NCBI RefSeq assembly: GCF_963675165.1
Contig: NC_087384.1
Location: 279,001-343,000, forward strand
Origin: Halichondria panicea
Taxonomy: Eukaryota; Porifera; Demospongiae; Suberitida; Halichondriidae
Reading direction: 5' to 3'
Length of the DNA: 64,000 bases
Shown here: piece by piece, positions 46,501 through 57,132 of the stretch
Numbering within the stretch: position 1 is the stretch's first letter
Layout: each line of letters starts with the position of its first letter
Made by a program: the position numbers and the translations under genes
The notes under the pieces: model-generated
What the model saw: only the letters and a program-made list of their open reading frames with translations
The model's database searches: none
Told to the model about the DNA's origin: nothing

Positions 46501-49500
46501 AGCTCAAATCTCTCAGCAGATCCCTCAAACGCAGCCATGGCTTGGTAAAGTGTGAGAGATTGCTTCTCCGGGTCCTTTGCTTGTCCATATCTACGAGTGG
46601 TACGATCACCAGACCCCAACCTGTGTACCACGAGAAGACAGAGAAGTTGAACAATGCAGTACATTCTGGGTAAAACTATTAGCTAAAAATGTTTGGTATA
46701 AAGAGTACAAATATTATGTGTGGGCCTATAAAAACAATGTAATCGAGCTTACCACTTCGGCTTAATTGTAGGAACAATTCTCGTACTCTTTCTGCTGACG
46801 AAATTCCTGCGAATCTGCCCACAAAAATATCATTATTTGAAATACAAGCAGCGTGCTGTATGTGTGTGTGTACTCATACAAGCAAGGTGTTGTATCTGTG
46901 TGTGTGTACTCACCTTCTTGACGTAGACAGTGGCCTGCCTCTTGTCAAACCTCTTGAACATAGCCCCAGGCACATATCCCTCACCACCATTATACCTGCA
47001 TGCACACAGACATACAAGTACAGTCATGTGCAGTTTTGCTATAGTTATAACCTTAAATGTACACATGTACATCAAATTGTAAGTTTTCTCACAAAACCAT
47101 TTTGGGAATGACTTCCAAGAACGTTTTGCCATGTTCATGCAGTTACATATCTCACTAATTGCTTAACTTCCTTAATTCATACAAGTGTGGGTTTCCATGG
47201 CACGGCTGTGTGTGTGGTGTGTGGTCAAGTTTCATTTGGCAAAGGAGGTGGTTTGATCATGCACACACATTGTTGAGAATGGGATGTTTTTGGCTGAAGC
47301 CTGTCAATGTGTGTACTCCTACAAGGCCACCTGTTGCATGAACTTTGACAGGGGGAGGGGGTTTGAGAGCTAGGACACGCAGCCATGCATGCAGCATTAT
47401 ACTTACTTCCTTTAGATAGGAAGGAGATTTTTTTTAATAGGATATGACCTTTGCTGTGTGTACGTAGACCGTGAGAGAACATCACTTGGACAGGGAGAGT
47501 ATAAACTCTTGGGTTTAAAAATATACCCCCTTACAGCACATGTCGGCTCAAATCTCATACACAATATTAATTCTTGGTTTTTAACGGGCGAGCATAAATT
47601 ATTAGCTTACTTAGTTATCAAAAGTATGCAAGTCAGTTTGTCATTATTGTCACTATTTCCTCACCTGACTAACCACCACCCGTCCACGTGTTTCTTAATC
47701 ACCTTCACGACAGCCCCTCGAACAAAACTGAGCTCATCTTCTCGAGAGGATTGGTATTTGGAGATACTAATGTACCGTGCCCCCTCTGCAATGGAGTATA
47801 ATAATGACGGACGGAAGTCACATGACATACAATATATCATCGTTGTTGTTATTTTATGCACATGCATTATTGAAGCTAGTCCCTTCCATATTGTCATGAT
47901 CATATCTTACAGACAAAGTCCAGGAAGGTAGTACTCACTACGGAGCAAACTCATTTGCTAAGAGTAAAGTCACCATTTGCTCCAGTAGGAAATTATTATA
48001 GTCATATGATATAGACCCTGTAGCAATTATGCCCCATCCCCCCCACACCACACACCCACACACTCCACACCACACTCACGTCTTTCTGGGGCTATAAGTC
48101 TCTCGTTCTCCTGTGCCTCGCTCTGAAGGTCCTCCGGGTCAACTGGCACAAGGAAAGAGGCAGGAGCCCACCCAATGGACCCGCCATTGTCCACCATCCA
48201 CCAACCTGTGAGGGGTGTGACAAGTGTGTAAAGTGTGTGAGGCTCGTATATATTAGGGCATGTTATTATTAGCTAGCAAATGAGATCAGAACCAGTAGCA
48301 ATGAGATAATATTGATAGTATGCACCAGTCAACCATTCCTCTAGAACACACAGTAGGCTGGTATCAAAGCCAACAGTGTTTACTAGCAAGGCACCTGAGA
48401 GGCTTCTGTGGGGAAGCAGCTGCATTTGTAAATTTTGCAATGCAAAAAGTCTTTGCTCAACCACATTCATTTACAGTTCTTAGCAGAGTACTCTGACATG
48501 TAGCTAATTCAATTGAGAATAATAAGATTATGGTCACGGTCTATCGACACCTCCCCCATAGCTAATTGGATAAGAATTCAAGTGTGTCTGCGAGCGAGAG
48601 TGGTATGTGTGTGTGGTGGGTGTACTCTTACCGCCGGGATCTTTCTTCATGACCTGAACTATTGCTCCCTCGGGGAAGCTGAACTTTGTCTTCTTGTCCG
48701 AGTAGTTGGCCACAGAGAGATAGGAGCGGAGAGACACGGGACCACTGATGGTTGAGTCCTCATCTGAAGGTGTGGTGTGATATTGAAATGCTATACCTTT
48801 GTTACTATACCTTTGTTATCATTATATGAAGTCTCACATGTGGCTACATATAGAACTTCTTTACTATAATGAAAACTCACTTGCAATAACACGGTTGCTT
48901 TTTTTGCCTTTACTCTTGTGCCTGCATTGACAAATTAACAGGTACATAATAATATTATATACTCATAATTCATCTTACAGCCAGCTGCAAGCAATGGAGC
49001 ATTCAACAAACACACGACTGTATAAGGTTTGATGCATCTACAGTAGTTAGCACTCCTTAATTGTGCCAAGCCAGCAGATGTTTGGCAATGAGATAGCCTT
49101 ATAAAGTAGATATTGAATAGTGTTATGAACTGTATCAAAGGTATGTGTGTGTATACACCACTGAATTGGTATGGTGAAGCAACCCAGTCAATTTGCAAAA
49201 CTTTGGGAGAGTTTTCCGGTATTCAATATTTACTAAGCAACAAATTTGCTATTATTATAATTACTTTGATTTAGGTGATCCTGGTACAGAGATGTCTGAT
49301 GCTTTCAAGGAGAAGAACTCGCTGACAAGATCACACTTGACAATGGAGGCAGGCAGTCCGGGAATCTCTTTGATATACGAACTGAGTAGCTTCTCGAACG
49401 ATCGATCATCGCTAATGGCTCTCTGTATACCAAATATAGTTTGCTTGAGGGGACAGTCTGGAATCACCCTCTCACTCTTCTTGAAATAGCCGGCCTCGAC

Positions 49501-50197
49501 AGGAAATCGAGCAATGATCTTTGACTGCAAAATGATAATAATCGTGTTAAGTGCAATTAGCAATCACTAAAAGTAATTGTTTGTCTTGCTAATAGCTTGT
49601 TTCCCACATGTCTAGATAAAGACTAAGCAAACAGTGATGGGAACCATTGTAACTTTATTCTAATGTCAATTTTATAGAACTTACTTGTAAGACAGCCATG
49701 TCCTTGAGTGTCCTGAACATCGTGTACTGGCTCTCGTCTGACAATGTCACCTCAATTGCATATTCCTTCTCCTGCAAACCAAAGAACACTAAAATATTAA
49801 TAGTTCTCCACCTACACACATGCTATAATAGAGTACCAGTAGGCGTATAGCAACAAGCTAGTGTTTTCCATAATACTATATGATACAGGATATCTATGTA
49901 TGGAAACCCCAGCTACCTAGACTATACAATAAGCTATATACTGTCTAGTGCAGCTTCACCCACAAACACAAATAAAGCAGGCAGCAGGCAAAAATGAAAC
50001 ATCCGAGAAACCTATGCAAACTAGAGCTACAAATGTTACAGTTATAGTCAACTACAAACAGCATGCAACTAGATCAAGCAGATACAGCACCATGACCATT
50101 TTCCCCTCACCTTTTTATTCTTGCGAGCTTCCTTGTCCTGGCCGAGCAGCTTGGCCTGCACCACGTATCTAACCTTGAGATCATCGACTGTAGACAT
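43554..50197 (-). CDS. SH3PXD2A: TKS5-like scaffold: PX domain plus five SH3 domains
   Basis: This gene has about fifteen exons. The start MSTVDDLKVRYVVQAKLLGQ leads into a phosphoinositide-binding PX domain (FPVEAGYFKKSERVIPDCPL). Five SH3 domains follow: LRSYLSVANYSDKKTKFSF...GWAPASFLVPV; ARYISISKYQSSREDELSFV...GYVPGAMFKRF; TLYQAMAAFEGSAERFELTL...GWVPATFLRPI; TQMAVVRGHRAGQKDELSVR...GQGLIPSLCL; and GCYMATEDYLKQDVDELDLY...GWVPADILKEY. The tail has Ser-rich segments and ends RKVAYARSATGSP. The layout matches vertebrate TKS5 (SH3PXD2A), a Src substrate that organises podosomes and NADPH oxidase; p47phox is a shorter relative with two SH3. The function in this organism is inferred. Part of this gene is copied to 59990-61751. 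Confidence 0.88.
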
Positions 50198-50846
50198 CTT
50201 CTTGCACTTGTTCTTGAGATATTTGCTATGTAAGTATCTTGTAGCTTATCAGTTGATTTGTTGTTTATATTACTAGATTGAGCTTGAGAATTCAGCTTTA
50301 TATACAAATGGCGACATTCCACCGGAAGTGCCTCATTTCCCTTAAAATGGTCAAGGTCATAAAAAATTGTTATCTTGTGACATGACATTTCCCCTGAACC
50401 AAACCTGTCATATGCGGTAACCTTGACGACAAAGAATGAATCGCGCAAATGGACCATGAAAAACAGAACTACTCAAATTACAGTACGCTATAATGAAATT
50501 GGAACATAGAAATAATTAACTAAAAAGCATCACATGATCACATGGTAATAGTTGTAGTTCTTGAGTCTTGACCAGACGATGCAGACGGTCCATTCTGCAG
50601 AGAAGAATGCATTTTGCAAGCAATATAATAACTTTGGTGTTTTCCCAGGGCCCACTTTCAGTCTCAGTTATTACAATGAGAAATGCCACTAATTAAACTA
50701 TCTCACGAACCCTATCAATAATGCACAAATGCACTTTAGATTAATGTACGCACTATTTCCCACCAATTACCCGCCAATTGCCTACAAATGGCAAACACTC
50801 AATAACACATTAACACAATCACACGATAAAAAAGGAACCCATAACA
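50198..50846. other. Intergenic region between scaffold gene start and rhomboid gene end
   Basis: It should contain the scaffold gene promoter and the rhomboid 3' UTR, since both genes run on the minus strand. I see no convincing coding segment or repeat. Confidence 0.5.
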
Positions 50847-52745
50847 TTAGCTCACGGTAATGGTCAGAGAGGTAGATTGCTGTTGAGGTACGTTAGCTCC
50901 CTCTCCTTTAGTAGTGGAGGAGACGCCGTTGGACTGGTTTCCTTTCGCTGGAGGGGGCTCTTTTTTTGCACGAGTTTTAGCCGCCCTGACTTGTCGTGTG
51001 CTTCTCTCCTCCAGTACGAGCCTGTCCCTAGGGTAGGATACAAAGCCAGGGAGAGTGTTGAACATGTGACAGAGCTCAGAGTGCTCAAGGTTGAATATCA
51101 TGTTTGGAGTGAGCTTGACAAAATTAAGCAAATCGTTTTTATCTGAACAGAGGTGAGTCAAGGAGATTGCATTGCACGTAATAGAGTAGCCCAAGGGTTA
51201 AGTGCTCTGATACACATAATAGAGTAGCTCAAGGGTTAAGTGCTCTGATACACACGGCATTGTATGCAACAACAGCAGCCATCAGAAGTGACGCTAACTA
51301 TATTAGATCGAGATTGATTGTGGAAGTGCATAATTTTGCTTTTTAGAATCCAAACAGCAATATACAACTTAATTTAGTATAAAAGTACAACTTTTCACGG
51401 AAAAACATCGGATAAGGACAAAAACCTAGGGCATCTGTGTTCATGAAAATACGATAACGGAAATGTCGACACAGGAATTTATCATTGAACAGCAACACCT
51501 GTATGATGAGACATTCCTTAATGAATCCACTCAAGTGTTTATACTTAGAAATCGTGACAACAGTGAAACAGGTATTAACAACACAACCAGTTCACATACT
51601 GAAAATCAATAAATATAAACAATAAACCATCTACGAGAGGGGGGGGGGGGCAACCGCATGCGTGTACGTAACTAAGGGTATTCATTTTTAATCATTACAA
51701 TAACTATTTTTATGATGAGTTAAGGGTATTAACAGGAGGGTATTAAGATATACTTGATATACTCTTGGTATTAATAAACACATATGCATGTGTACTCAAG
51801 GATACAAGCATAGCCAGTGATGATTCCAGCCAAGTTAGCAATGATTGAGATCTGCTCCGTTGTTACCACCTGAATCACGAGCAATATCACGAGGGGGTAC
51901 AAACCACGGGGTACGTAACCACAGCAATTATGGGATATTTTCTCTTTATTCACGGTCACACTCAGGGCTAATATTAACACACCAAACAGTATACCAGAAT
52001 AACCGCTAATACAGTCGTCCAGGACTGGAGGATAGAAAAAGGAAATAAAGAACTCCAACAGCATTTGAATGACGGCACATGAAGTTCCAAATATCATCAT
52101 TACGTTAAAGAGATAATAACTTCCTAAATTTCTCTCGATGGTTTTGGAGAAAGAGCTCAGGAAGACGATGTTTAATAACATGTGTGGGAGGGAGGAATGG
52201 AAATGGCTGTACGTGAAGAGACGATACACTGGGGGACGAAAAGATTAGTATAATGTAACCAACACCGGAGATTACTTACAAACAAATATCAAATATAGAT
52301 GTCAACAAGTACTGAGGCTAATTAAATTCTATTTCAAAATCAACAGAACCCTCCTGCCGTGTGGGAAATGTTTTGGCATACGAAGTCCCATTAAATGTTT
52401 AATGTAAGTAATACCATTGATCTTGTAGTCTTACGAGTTCGAATACTTAGTTAAACATTGCTGACCTTGCATTTTCTCAGTCACACCCCTAGTGCTCAAG
52501 CACATTGATTTAATGTCCAAGAATGACAGCATGGCAATCATCTGCATTGCTATTAGAAACATCACGGTACAAAATGTAACAAGAGTGAAGGATTGTGCCC
52601 ATTCCACGACTCTTTGGGGGGACAACACGACAAATCTCATGAGCTTTTTGAGAAGCCCCACACATTTTCCTCCAAGTGCCTGGGCCGGTTGTACTGGCCC
52701 GCACTCCAACTGCAGGGCGCTCTGTGTACAGTCGAGATCCTTCAT
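50847..52745 (-). CDS. Rhomboid-family membrane protein, probable pseudoprotease
   Basis: The N-terminal exon (52431-52745) has a hydrophobic helix FTLVTFCTVMFLIAMQMIAM. The main exon (about 51800-52229) has YRLFTYSHFHSSLPHMLLNI, with the HxxxN motif of rhomboid TM2, then IERNLGSYYLFNVMMIF and GYSGILFGV (the GxSG serine codon at 51996-51998). Where active rhomboids have His before LxG in TM6, this protein has IIANLAGIITGY (Asn, codon AAC at 51834-51836). The last exon (to 50847) is a cytosolic, basic, Ser/Gln-rich tail ending TSLTITVS. The splice between the core and tail exons is not clear to me, so a small exon may be missing. It is divergent from GPN3. Confidence 0.78.
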
Positions 52746-52965
52746 AGAGCTTTCAGTGAGTTAGAAGACAGAACAGTACAGAGGTACAAGGTATGTGTAG
52801 AGCTTCTTGGGCTGGTAAAGGGTCGTTCTTGGATAATGATTGGATCAGTAAACGTAAACATAGCCACGTGGCCTAGGCTAGGTTATATGAAATTGACGAC
52901 CCATACCAGTCAAACAAGGAAACGGAAGAGCTGTTGATGTTGTTGTGCAGCATTAGCATTGCAGC
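52746..52965. promoter_or_regulatory. Divergent promoter region, rhomboid / GPN3
   Basis: The gap between divergent starts is 220 bp. It holds a CACGTGG E-box-like word near 52865 and no clear TATA box. Confidence 0.45.
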
Positions 52966-55501
52966 ATGAAGTATGGACAGATAGTAATGGGTCCTGCAGG
53001 GAGTGGAAAGGTGATTACCTGTTGAGCATAAAGAATGGCTATTGAGAGTTTCCCACACCCACACCACACACACACCCACACACACACAGTCCACTTACTG
53101 CAGCACTGTTGTCAAGCACTGTCATGCCTCGAGGAGAGCAGTGTATGTGGTCAACCTGGACCCAGCTGCAGAGCACTTTGATTATCCAGTGCATGTTGGT
53201 GAGAATAGTGCAGAAATATTACCTTAATAGCTAAATTTGGTGAATCATGCACTTTTCAACCATTTATACTAGCACTGTCTTCTGCATACTTATTTACTAC
53301 AATATTGTTTTCAGATGTCCGTGAGCTGATTCATATCGACGATGTGATGGAGGATGAGGATATTAAACTAGGACCAAACGGAGGACTAATTTTCTGTTTA
53401 GAGTGAGCCACAATCTCTTTATTGCCCGTTCTAGATTTGTGTCACTCCATAGCTTAGTGGATTGGCTTCATATTTTACGTGCTTTAGTACCTCACAAGTT
53501 AAAGCAATAGTTGCTCAAAGTGTAAGAACTATGTTTCCTTGCACTTGACAAATGTAGGAAACAGACTTTTTATGGTAGCAGAAAGAGTACCCAAACCATT
53601 GATTAATTGAACATCTTTCAACAGCCATAACTTTAGTACTGTTGATCCAATGTTAAAAATATTAGGATTTTCTGAAAGCTTAGAAAGAGACCTTTCAAAT
53701 GATATCATCAAATTCCATATTTGAGAGATAAAAGTATTTACCAATTTGGCTGTACCATGGATTATAGCCCATGGTCTAAGGCCGAAAAATAACAAATTGG
53801 AGCCCCAATGAATTTTGGATTGAAACACATTATTTGAAAGGTCTCTTTCTAGGCTTTCAGAAAATCAAAAAAGTTTTGACATTGGATTAACGATACCAAA
53901 GTTATGGCTGTTGAAACTGTTTAAATACCTCCCCCCCTGTTTCAATGGTTTGGAGACTGTTTCAACTTGAATTCTATGGATTCAATTTTAAAAATATGAT
54001 TGTTAGCTTCCTACACTTACTTGTCTTTAAATATTCTAACGTGTAAGAAATAGTTACTGTGTTGGTTCCTTTTGTGATGAAAGTGTCCGTTCCAAAATCC
54101 AAATTTAGGTACCTGGTTCAGAATCTGGACTGGTTACAGGAGCAGATAGGTGACGGAGGAGATGATGACTACTATATATTCGACTGCCCAGGTTTGTCAT
54201 GATTTGTCGATAGTTTCCAGTCCAAGACAGTTTCCAGAGAATAAGGTATTATCCACACTCTTCCATTCATTGTGCGTACCAGTCATATCACTAGTCTCGA
54301 TCCCAGGCTGTAAGAAGGCTAATCAAATCACTAGCCTCGATCCCAGGCCGTAAGAAGGCTAATCATATCACTAGCCTCGATCCCAGGCCGTAAGAAGGCT
54401 AATCATATCACTAGCCTCGATCCCAGGCCGTAAGAAGGCTAATCATATCACTAATCCCCCACCCACTCGTACAGGCCAGATTGAACTGTACACTCATCTT
54501 CCTGTGATGAAGCAAATTGTTGACAGACTTCAGAAATGGGATTTCCGACTGTGTGGAGTGTTTCTCCTAGACTCGCAATTTCTCATAGAAGCGAGTAAAT
54601 TCTTTGCTGGATCGATGACAGCTTTGTCGGCCATGGTAACCTTGGAGTTGCCCCATGTCAATGTACTCTCTAAGATGGATCTGCTAGACGAGAACGATCG
54701 CAAAGAAGTGGATAGGTGAGCCTCTTTTTATAGTCATGCTCTGTTTAGCCAGACAATCACTTGATTAGACAAAAATTACTTCCAGTGAAAGGTTAAAAGT
54801 TTAAGTTTTTTGTACTTGTAACACTGCATTCTAAACCAACTTGCAGGTATCTCGACCCAGACCCAACCTCTCTCCTTGCTGACCTCAACACTTCCATGAG
54901 CAAGAAATACCACAAGTTGAACAAGGCCATCGCAACAATAGTAAGCATATGATTGTGTGTGTGTGTGTGCGCGTGTGGTGCATCACTATCACTGAGCTGT
55001 GTGTGTGTGTGGGTGTGTGGTGCATCACTATCGTCAACAGCTACAGTTTAAGATACAATCTTACCCACCCACACACCACCCACACACACACACACACACA
55101 CCCACACAGCTCAGTGACTACGGACTGGTGCAGTTCATGCCTCTGGACATCAACGATGAGGACAACATTGGAAACATCCTCCTCTATGTAGACAGTGCCA
55201 TACAGTACGGAGAAGACCTAGAGGTGCACGTACCAAAGGTAATTAACTGTGGACATATGTACACTAATAGGAAATGTTCCAGTCTGCCTGAATGCTTTAG
55301 TACGTGCACTCAAGGAGTGTACAACTATCACTGCTTTGCTTTTCTATATGTGCATGCTCTTAGTGAAGCTATAGCTTTATATTAGCCTAGTCACCACGCC
55401 CACTTCCTCTCCTTGTAATTAGGTACATGATATAATAATAATGAGTTATTTTTTTCCATCTACTGCAGCTTGAAGCTGACGATGATGGTGATGACACATG
55501 A
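52966..55501 (+). CDS. GPN3: GPN-loop GTPase 3
   Basis: This small GTPase works with GPN1 in RNA polymerase II assembly and nuclear import. The start [20 protein letters not shown] contains the P-loop. Next come [19 protein letters not shown] and [14 protein letters not shown] (the diagnostic Gly-Pro-Asn loop), then [20 protein letters not shown]. They are followed by [19 protein letters not shown] (base recognition), [18 protein letters not shown] and [14 protein letters not shown], with an acidic end and the stop at 55499-55501. Length and motifs fit GPN3 rather than GPN1/2. One intron holds a foldback element and another a 40-bp tandem repeat. Confidence 0.95.
53616..53917. mobile_element. 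Foldback MITE-like element, family 1, copy d
   Basis: It has arms TTTCAACAGCCATAACTTTA and the inverse AAAGTTATGGCTGTTGAAA, and lies within a GPN3 intron. This is the best-preserved pair of termini in the window. The interior matches 8584-8890 (CATGGATTATAGCCCATGGT and AAGGCCGAAAAAT). Confidence 0.8.
54288..54456. repeat. 40-bp tandem repeat, 4 copies
   Basis: The unit is ACTAGCCTCGATCCCAGGCC followed by GTAAGAAGGCTAATCATATC. The first copy differs at a few bases. The TAGCCTCGATCCCAGGCC half equals the left end of the hAT-like MITE in unit 2 (28070). It lies in a GPN3 intron. Confidence 0.88.
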
Positions 55502-55696
55502 ACTAGCTGCATGGTCATCTGAACTGCAAATCATTTTGTTCCTAACAGTACTAATCATAACTTGTATAAAATAATTAATTATTATGAGCAAATAAATACA
55601 AACGCATGTACACAACGATATAATACGATTCATCACTTTCTTGTATACACTTATACGAACAGTTCATTAATTTATCCTGTATAAATTTGTCAATTG

Positions 55697-56830
55697 TTAT
55701 TCCTCAAAATGACTGCAAATTGTATTTTCATTATTGGTAACCCGATGACTTCTCTTTCCATCATCACTCTCAACAATAGTCCTGCAAACATTTTCAATCC
55801 CAGCTTTACCGTATTTCTTGTGAATTCTCTTGAGATCCTTGTAACCTAGTCCACTGGAGGCAATCTTATCAGCCATGTATCTAGTGATCGGCAACTTGGA
55901 GCTCAACCCAGGAAGGTCAGAGTACAAACGACTGTTCATAGTGTTCATTAATACGGCCTTTGCCTCAAAGAATTTCATAACAGCAAAAGCTGAGCCAGCC
56001 GTGCTTGCTTGAGACAGTAATAAATTTGGAGGTAGCTTGGATGGCGAATCAAAGATAATTCTTGATAATGCATCGACATCGTTTACAGCATTATGGGCTT
56101 GAAATGGTTCTCCAAACATTGTTTTGTAGATATTACTTAAACTAGCGCTTCTTGGTGAGTTAGCATCCATTGAACTCGAAGTGAGGCTACCTTTTAAAAA
56201 CGGATAGGAGTCTGCAAAACATATTCCTAATCGGTCCAATTTGTCTCCTGAGATGCCAAATTGTTGGAAGCTATTGCACAAGACAGGAACATCGAACACT
56301 TTTGAGCAGTAGCCAATCAGAACAGTGTGTTTGGCTAGCGTAGACAGTTCACTTAGGTGATGGTAAAATGCTGTAATTCCTTCTCTATATGTGAGGGCCT
56401 TCACACATTTGCCGTAGTGGGTTAGATATCGATCGTTGCCGGCATATTTTACCACAATACCTGTAACTAAACTTGCTCCAGGGTCTATGGAAATGTTTGG
56501 AATGATGTATGTAGACCACAATGATCTCTCATGGTTGCTTATCCTCTTCGCTGCAATCTGACATATTTCAGAGTTCGTTTTCAATCCAGTAGTCTCCAAG
56601 TCAAACACCACAAACTGACAACTGTCTTGGTCAAAGTTTGGCAGAGAAGTAGCCAATATCTCCTTAGGACGCTTCAACACAGGAGGTGCTTCAACGGTGG
56701 ATAGTGTGGGAAGAGTGGGTAAAGGGTCGACATCATCCAGCCGCTGTGAGCTTGGAGCCGTCTTAAGCTTGGTCTTTATTGTAGCTCTAGGAGCCCAAAA
56801 TGAGTAGTTAGCACAGAGGATTCTTTTCAT
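55697..56830 (-). CDS. DEDDh 3'-5' exonuclease-like protein
   Basis: This intact single-exon gene encodes 377 aa. ExoI is VVFDLETTGL (D77, E79), ExoII is GYCSKVFDVPVL (D180), and ExoIII is AHNAVNDVDAL (H246, D251), so all DEDDh metal ligands are present and activity is expected. The C-terminal third (LPITRYMADKIASSGLGYKD) resembles a small helical domain. The overall form recalls the exonuclease domain found in vertebrate PML isoform I and PLEX9-type genes, rather than replicative proofreading subunits. That link is from memory and uncertain. The basic N-terminal residues could be a targeting peptide. Confidence 0.82.
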   Translation of the reverse strand: MKRILCANYSFWAPRATIKTKLKTAPSSQRLDDVDPLPTLPTLSTVEAPPVLKRPKEILATSLPNFDQDSCQFVVFDLETTGLKTNSEICQIAAKRISNHERSLWSTYIIPNISIDPGASLVTGIVVKYAGNDRYLTHYGKCVKALTYREGITAFYHHLSELSTLAKHTVLIGYCSKVFDVPVLCNSFQQFGISGDKLDRLGICFADSYPFLKGSLTSSSMDANSPRSASLSNIYKTMFGEPFQAHNAVNDVDALSRIIFDSPSKLPPNLLLSQASTAGSAFAVMKFFEAKAVLMNTMNSRLYSDLPGLSSKLPITRYMADKIASSGLGYKDLKRIHKKYGKAGIENVCRTIVESDDGKRSHRVTNNENTICSHFEE

Positions 56831-57132
56831 CTTTCAAAATGCCCACATGGCCATGGGACTTTCCCTTATTGCAGCCATACAAGCCAGGGAATTTCCCTAA
56901 TCTCGCAAACCACGCCCCTTAATTCAGCTCTTGGAGCTGCCCCTACCATCATCTACATGTACAGTCTCATTTATAATGTCACTTGTCTTCAAAGCTATGT
57001 GGACTGGTGATAATTGTTGTAGGAAAAAGCTTCGAACAAGCATTAATAATGAATAATATTGTTATGAATAGGAATGCCAGACACAATTAACAATAATATG
57101 AAACACAAAGAATCGTGTGGAGATGTATAAAG
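56831..57132. other. Intergenic spacer with segments shared with the WWP-module cluster
   Basis: CTTCAAAGCTATGTGGACTG (about 56989) matches the 5' flank of the WWP-module genes (58937, 62150, 63630). GGACTTTCCCTTATTGCAGC (56856) recurs at 63714. No gene is visible. Confidence 0.55.

Noticed and set aside
50107..50457. 116-aa minus-strand open frame overlapping the scaffold gene's first exon
   Set aside because: The part after the true ATG is in a different frame from the PX exon, and no domain is recognisable. It is a chance open frame in the promoter.
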